A program made the position numbers and the translations under genes. The notes below the pieces were generated by a model. It was given only the letters and a program-made list of their open reading frames with translations. It did not search any database and had not been told where the DNA came from. A DNA stretch of 9,457 nucleotides from an uncultured Halomicronema sp. (lineage in GTDB: Bacteria; Cyanobacteriota; Cyanobacteriia; Phormidesmidales; Phormidesmidaceae), in NCBI GenBank assembly GCA_937897665.1, contig CALCPB010000872.1, forward strand, positions 1 to 9,457, written 5' to 3'. This document shows, one piece after another, positions 5,735 through 9,457 of this stretch (position 1 is the first letter of the stretch; every line of letters begins with the position of its first letter).

Positions 5735-8131
5735 GTGGTCGATCGCCTGCGGGATGATGGTTTCCTGGTGCGCATCGAAGACTATCAGCATACGGTGCCC
5801 TATAGCGATCGCGGCAAGGTGCCCGTGGAACCCCTGCTTTCGACCCAGTGGTTTGTCAAAATTGAGCCCCTGGCCCAAAAAGCGCTGGAAGCCTTGGATC
5901 AGCACCACTCCCCGAAGTTTGTGCCCGAACGGTGGACGAAGGTCTATCGCGACTGGTTGGTGAGCCTGCGCGACTGGTGCATTTCCCGGCAGCTGTGGTG
6001 GGGGCACCAGATTCCGGCCTGGTATGCCGTCAGCGAAACCGATGGTGAGATTCGCGACAGTACGCCCTTTGTGGTGGCGGCGAATTTTGACGAAGCCGAG
6101 GAGAAGGCGATCGCCCAGTTTGGCGAAGATGTGCTGCTGGCCCAAGATCCGGACGTGCTGGATACCTGGTTTTCTTCCGGTCTGTGGCCGTTTTCGACGA
6201 TGGGCTGGCCCGATGAGAGCGCCCCAGACTTTCAAACTTACTACCCCACTACGACGTTGGTGACCGGGTTTGACATCATCTTTTTCTGGGTGGCTCGCAT
6301 GACGATGATGGCGGGACATTTCACCGACCAAATGCCCTTCGAGGCGGTCTACATTCACGGTCTGGTGCGAGACGAAAATAATCAAAAGATGTCGAAATCG
6401 AAGGGTAACGGCATTGATCCATTGGTGCTGATCAACAAGTACGGCACCGATGCCCTCCGCTATGCGCTGATTCGTGAGGTTGCCGGAGCTGGTCAAGACA
6501 TCCGCATGGTTGACGATCGAGTATCTGATGTGTCTTTTTCGTTTGAAGCCTCGCGTAACTGCTACTTCAAGTTGTGGAACGCGGCCCGGTTCGTGATGAT
6601 GAACCTCGAAGGACAAACCCCAGCACAGCTTGGCGATCCCAATCTGGCCACCCTCGAACTCGCCGACCGCTGGATTTTGTCGCGCTACAGCGGTGTCTTG
6701 CAGCAGGTTCATACCGACATGGAGAAGTATGGCTTTGGTGAAGCGGCCAAGCATCTCTATGATTTTGTCTGGGGCGACTTTTGCGACTGGTATATCGAGC
6801 TGGTGAAGCCGCGCCTACAGAGTGATGGCGACTCTAAACGAGTGGCTCAGCAGACCCTGGCCGCAGTGCTCGATGGCATTTTGCGATCGCTGCATCCCTT
6901 TATGCCACACATTACCGAAGAGATCTGGCACACCCTCAACCAGGCGGCTGAGGATGAGTTTTTAGCGATGCAGGTTTATCCCACGGCTAACGCCGAGGCG
7001 ATCAAGCCGACGCTGGAACAGGAGTTTGACCTGCTGTTTGGCACCATTCGCACAATTCGCAACCTGCGAGCGGAGGCCGGTATCAAGCCCAGTGCTCGCA
7101 TTGAGATCATTTTGCAGTCAGCTAATCCCGCTGAGCAGCAGATTTTGGCATCCACCCAGCCCTATATTCAGGCTTTGGGCAAAGTTGAAACGTTGACGAT
7201 CCGCGGCGATGCGGCTCCCCAACCACCCGCTACCGCCCCGACTGTGAGCTCAGAGGCGGCTACTGACCGGCATGATGTGCCGCACATGAGCGCTGCCGTT
7301 AGCCCCGAGGTGGCCTCAGAAACGGCGGATCTTCTGAATGCGCCTGCTCGTTCGCGATCGGATACCGACCCGGCTGACGGGCTCAGTGTCAGTACGATCG
7401 CAGCTGAGATTACTGATTTTTGGGTAACGATGCGTCCCCTGTTAGAGGAGCCACTGACCTATATTCAGCGATTTTTCAGCGATTTTCGGCGACCTGCTGG
7501 CTCGTTGATCTTGTTCGCAGCGCTCTTAATTACATTGCAGGTGTTGTCTGCGATCGTCAGCACCTTAGAAAGCCTGCCGCTGGTGGCGCCAGTACTTGAG
7601 CTGGTCGGTATCGGTTACACTGCCTGGTTTGTCAGCAAAAATCTGCTGTATGCCCCTAAGCGCCGCCAAACCTGGCAGCAGTTGGCCCACTGGCGTCAAG
7701 AGGTGATGGGCGAGGCTAAAGACTGGATCAACCGCCAAACAGCAGCTCAACCAGCGACCTCTGCAGTAGTAGCACCACCTACTCCCCCAGCGTCGTCAGT
7801 AACTGCTGCTCCAGCCTCTGCCTCAGAGCCTCCTGCGGTTTCGTCCGTGGCCGCCTCATCGACACCCCCACCCAAAATGTTCGCCGGTGTAGTGGGAACG
7901 GTGCAGGTGTTGATTCCATTGACGGGGCTCGTTGATGTTGATGCCCTTAAGGCCAAGCTCGAAAAAGACCTGGCTAAAGTTGAGGGTGAAATTAAATCGC
8001 TCTCGGGACGGTTGGGAAATCCCGGATTTGTTAATAAGGCCCCTGAAGATGTGGTGCAGGGAGCCCGCGCCGCCCTGATCGAAGCGGAGACTCAAGCCGA
8101 GATTTTGCAATCTCGTTTAGCTCTGCTTTGA
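5735..8131 (+). CDS. valS: Valyl-tRNA synthetase, C-terminal part with CAAD membrane domain
   Basis: Residue numbers here follow the read-through frame from 4760. This part supplies the end of the editing domain, the second catalytic half with [16 protein letters not shown] (406-421), [16 protein letters not shown] and KMSKS (543-547), and the helical anticodon-binding domain (about 630-810). A Pro/Ala/Ser linker, a CAAD domain with two membrane helices (about 881-993), a second such linker, and the coiled-coil ValRS arm (about 1041-1123, [20 protein letters not shown]) follow. The CAAD domain is known to anchor ValRS to thylakoid membranes in Anabaena. If translated separately, the first usable codon is GTG 5735, 16 nt after the stop, with no ribosome site; homology actually begins at 5720. 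The whole part is open and well conserved, with no further stop or frameshift. Confidence 0.9.
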   Translation: MVDRLRDDGFLVRIEDYQHTVPYSDRGKVPVEPLLSTQWFVKIEPLAQKALEALDQHHSPKFVPERWTKVYRDWLVSLRDWCISRQLWWGHQIPAWYAVSETDGEIRDSTPFVVAANFDEAEEKAIAQFGEDVLLAQDPDVLDTWFSSGLWPFSTMGWPDESAPDFQTYYPTTTLVTGFDIIFFWVARMTMMAGHFTDQMPFEAVYIHGLVRDENNQKMSKSKGNGIDPLVLINKYGTDALRYALIREVAGAGQDIRMVDDRVSDVSFSFEASRNCYFKLWNAARFVMMNLEGQTPAQLGDPNLATLELADRWILSRYSGVLQQVHTDMEKYGFGEAAKHLYDFVWGDFCDWYIELVKPRLQSDGDSKRVAQQTLAAVLDGILRSLHPFMPHITEEIWHTLNQAAEDEFLAMQVYPTANAEAIKPTLEQEFDLLFGTIRTIRNLRAEAGIKPSARIEIILQSANPAEQQILASTQPYIQALGKVETLTIRGDAAPQPPATAPTVSSEAATDRHDVPHMSAAVSPEVASETADLLNAPARSRSDTDPADGLSVSTIAAEITDFWVTMRPLLEEPLTYIQRFFSDFRRPAGSLILFAALLITLQVLSAIVSTLESLPLVAPVLELVGIGYTAWFVSKNLLYAPKRRQTWQQLAHWRQEVMGEAKDWINRQTAAQPATSAVVAPPTPPASSVTAAPASASEPPAVSSVAASSTPPPKMFAGVVGTVQVLIPLTGLVDVDALKAKLEKDLAKVEGEIKSLSGRLGNPGFVNKAPEDVVQGARAALIEAETQAEILQSRLALL
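7400..7738 (+). other. CAAD domain coding segment within valS
   Basis: This segment encodes the cyanobacterial aminoacyl-tRNA synthetase appended domain. An amphipathic lead-in ([19 protein letters not shown]) precedes two hydrophobic helices: [19 protein letters not shown] (from about residue 915) and [19 protein letters not shown] (from about 940). They are joined by a tight STLESL turn. A basic stretch ([16 protein letters not shown]) follows. The [20 protein letters not shown] pattern is the family hallmark. Low-complexity Ala/Pro/Ser/Thr linkers flank it on both sides (about 7202-7399 and 7739-7876), as expected for an inserted module placed between the anticodon-binding domain and the C-terminal coiled coil. 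Confidence 0.88.
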
Positions 8132-8421
8132 CTTTTTGAAACTTGTCCTCAAAGTCATCCAGAACACTGGAAACTTTAACAGGGCAATGGCTGGAGCTAT
8201 TGGCTCGCTTCTAGATATCGGGTTTGACTGCCGACAGTTTGTTTGTAGTCAGCGACCTACTAGCACATCATAAGAACTGACACATTGGTTACCTGAAATT
8301 TAACCCTGCTGAGGGACATTGGAGACAATTCTTCAACAGAAGACGAGGGGACACCCTCATTTAGGGCGCTCAGCTCTCAATCAAGAACGACTCCTGATTT
8401 GGTTACTACCCACAATCTGTA
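8132..8421. other. 290 bp intergenic region with several small inverted repeats
   Basis: No convincing gene was seen. Hairpin candidates by eye are: TGACTTT (8129-8135, overlapping the valS stop) with AAAGTCA (8151-8157); TCCAG/CTGGA (8158-8171, loop AACA); GGTTA/TAACC (8287-8305); and GAGGG/CCCTC (8345-8358, loop GACA). None is followed by a T-run. The first two, back to back right after valS, are the best candidates for its transcript end. TTGACT (8224-8229) is a -35-like hexamer, but the -10 position (TAGTCA, 16 bp on) is poor. A promoter for the glycosyltransferase gene is expected here but cannot be fixed. Confidence 0.4.
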
Positions 8422-9363
8422 GTGAAATTCAGTATTGTTATCACCACCTACAATCGACTTGAGTTTCTGAAGCGCGCGATCGCCTCTGCCCTCAACCAAA
8501 CGGTGCCTTGCGAAGTCATCGTTGTTGATGATGCCTCAACAGATGATACCGAGGCCTATGTTCGCAGTCTGGGGGAGCAGGTGATTTACCACCGCAATGC
8601 GGTCAACCTCAACCATGCTGGCAGTGTTAATGCGGGGGTTGCAGTCTCCACCGGCGACTGGATCAAGTTCCTCGATGATGATGATTACCTCGCCGCAGAC
8701 TGCGTTGAGAAAATGGGCCAAGCGATCGCCCAGCATCCGCAAGCGGTGCTCTGTTCCTGTCGGTCGGTTCATGTTGATGAGCAGGGCAATGAGCTGCGAC
8801 GTACCGGTGCGGTGGGGCCTGGTCAGACATTTTACGTGCCTAGAACAGCCATTCACTATGGCATGCTGCTTGAGCAAACTCCTGTCGGTACGCCGGTACA
8901 AGTGGCGGCTCAACGTCAAGCCTTCTTGCAAGCGGGTGGGTGGGATATCACTATGACTACCAACTACGACGACATTGACGCTTGGGTCAGAATTGCCGCC
9001 TATGGCGACGCGTTATTTCTCAATGAATACCTGGCCTACCGAACCCTATGGTCGGGTGGGTTTGAGCAAAAGAAGAATCTCAAAGGTCGAGCAGAGCTGA
9101 ATGTCGTCATTAAAAAACGAATCTATAAATTTATACCTGCAGAGGAAGCTGAGCAATCCAACTATCCTTCCATCGACATCATCAGTCAATACGTGTATCT
9201 GCACTGGGGCTTAATCGCTCTCGCGCAACGTAAGCTCCCGATCGCCCGCGAGCTGTTGTTTCCCGCTTGCTTCAACCCAGCGCCGTGGCGTCTCCTTTGG
9301 CAAATTCGCTCTACCCGCCGCAATCCTGAGCAAACGCTGGTGCCCAAACTCCCGGTCGCTTAA
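8422..9363 (+). CDS. Family 2 glycosyltransferase (GT-A fold)
   Basis: A 313-residue inverting glycosyltransferase that would pass a sugar from a nucleotide-sugar donor to an unknown acceptor, likely at the cytoplasmic face of the membrane in polysaccharide or glycolipid synthesis. The N-terminal GT-A domain starts immediately: FSIVITTYNR (3-12), EVIVVDDASTDDT (31-43, with donor-base Asp36/Asp37), NAGVAVSTGDWIKFLDDDD (70-88). Asp85-88 are the metal-binding DxD region. NYDDIDAWVRIA (181-192) carries the likely catalytic-base segment, followed by LAYRTLW. The C-terminal part is helical and basic with no clear membrane span. GTG 8422 is chosen because the fold begins two residues later; it lacks a visible ribosome site, so translation may be weak or leaderless. 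Donor, acceptor and partner genes cannot be told, and no other polysaccharide gene is in the window. Confidence 0.9.
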   Translation: MKFSIVITTYNRLEFLKRAIASALNQTVPCEVIVVDDASTDDTEAYVRSLGEQVIYHRNAVNLNHAGSVNAGVAVSTGDWIKFLDDDDYLAADCVEKMGQAIAQHPQAVLCSCRSVHVDEQGNELRRTGAVGPGQTFYVPRTAIHYGMLLEQTPVGTPVQVAAQRQAFLQAGGWDITMTTNYDDIDAWVRIAAYGDALFLNEYLAYRTLWSGGFEQKKNLKGRAELNVVIKKRIYKFIPAEEAEQSNYPSIDIISQYVYLHWGLIALAQRKLPIARELLFPACFNPAPWRLLWQIRSTRRNPEQTLVPKLPVA

Positions 9364-9384
9364 AGTGGCGACTCTTGCTTGGCG

Positions 9385-9407
9385 GGTTCAGATGATTCTC
9401 TGAAGCC
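9385..9407. terminator. Possible weak terminator hairpin after the glycosyltransferase
   Basis: TTCAGA (9387-9392) pairs with TCTGAA (9399-9404) over a 6 nt loop. Two more G-C pairs form across a single bulged G (9385-9386 with 9406-9407). It lies about 20 bp after the stop codon. The following GTTTGTG is only weakly T-rich, so this is a low-confidence call. Confidence 0.3.
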
Positions 9408-9429
9408 GTTTGTGCCTGTTGCAGGATGT

Positions 9430-9457
9430 CTGTCAATCGCATTGAGTCCTGACAATC
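9430..9457. repeat. Imperfect 9 bp direct repeat at the window edge
   Basis: CTGTCAATC (9430-9438) recurs as CTGACAATC (9449-9457) with one mismatch and a period of 19 bp. The window ends at the second copy, so whether a longer array follows cannot be seen. It could be a paired regulator site or chance. Confidence 0.25.

Noticed and set aside
5492..6754. 420-codon open frame on the minus strand inside valS
   Set aside because: It lies entirely opposite well-conserved ValRS coding sequence, and its translation has no recognisable domain. Long antisense frames are common opposite GC-rich coding DNA.
8244..8260. GTAG...CTAC palindrome resembling an NtcA site
   Set aside because: The NtcA consensus needs GTA and TAC separated by 8 bp; here the separation is 10 bp.
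8187..8273. 28-codon frame with AGGG upstream between valS and the glycosyltransferase
   Set aside because: It is short, has no recognisable motif or hydrophobic segment, and such frames are expected by chance in 290 bp.

Overview
This 9.5 kb window looks like cyanobacterial chromosome. The HIP1 octamer GCGATCGC occurs about 15 times by eye, where chance would give far less than one. The MoaA, CbiD, GuaA and ValRS proteins resemble cyanobacterial members of their families. The valyl-tRNA synthetase frame also carries a CAAD domain, a membrane-anchoring module specific to cyanobacterial and plastid lineages. The organism is probably a filamentous Leptolyngbya/Nodosilinea-like form, but the genus is a guess.

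Layout, left to right. The 5' end of moaA (molybdenum cofactor synthesis) runs leftwards out of the window. A 101 bp divergent gap separates it from cbiD (cobalamin ring methylation). A 205 bp leader with a perfect 10 bp inverted repeat around a T-rich loop leads to guaA (GMP synthetase). After guaA comes a short degenerate heptamer array, then a small secreted SH3-domain protein. A 151 bp gap with two overlapping, mutually exclusive hairpins precedes a solitary RlaP-type nucleotidyltransferase. The valS locus follows. A 290 bp gap with several small hairpins then precedes a family 2 glycosyltransferase, and the last 94 bp hold only weak inverted and direct repeats. All genes except moaA read to the right.

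The most important observation is in valS. The frame from 4760 to 8131 would encode one complete ValRS of about 1,123 residues, but an in-frame TAA at codon 320 splits it. The first part holds the HIGH motif and nearly all of the editing domain. The second holds KMSKS, the anticodon-binding domain, the CAAD domain with two membrane helices, and the C-terminal coiled coil. Both sides are otherwise intact, so the stop is a sequencing error, a very recent nonsense mutation, a read-through site, or a split enzyme. The sequence alone cannot decide.

The genes are mostly independent housekeeping functions (molybdopterin, cobalamin, GMP, tRNA charging) and not one pathway. The one suggestive pairing is the RlaP-like nucleotidyltransferase, a family linked to RNA repair, lying 60 bp upstream of a tRNA synthetase gene. 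I see no CRISPR array, insertion sequence, tRNA, rRNA or phage gene.
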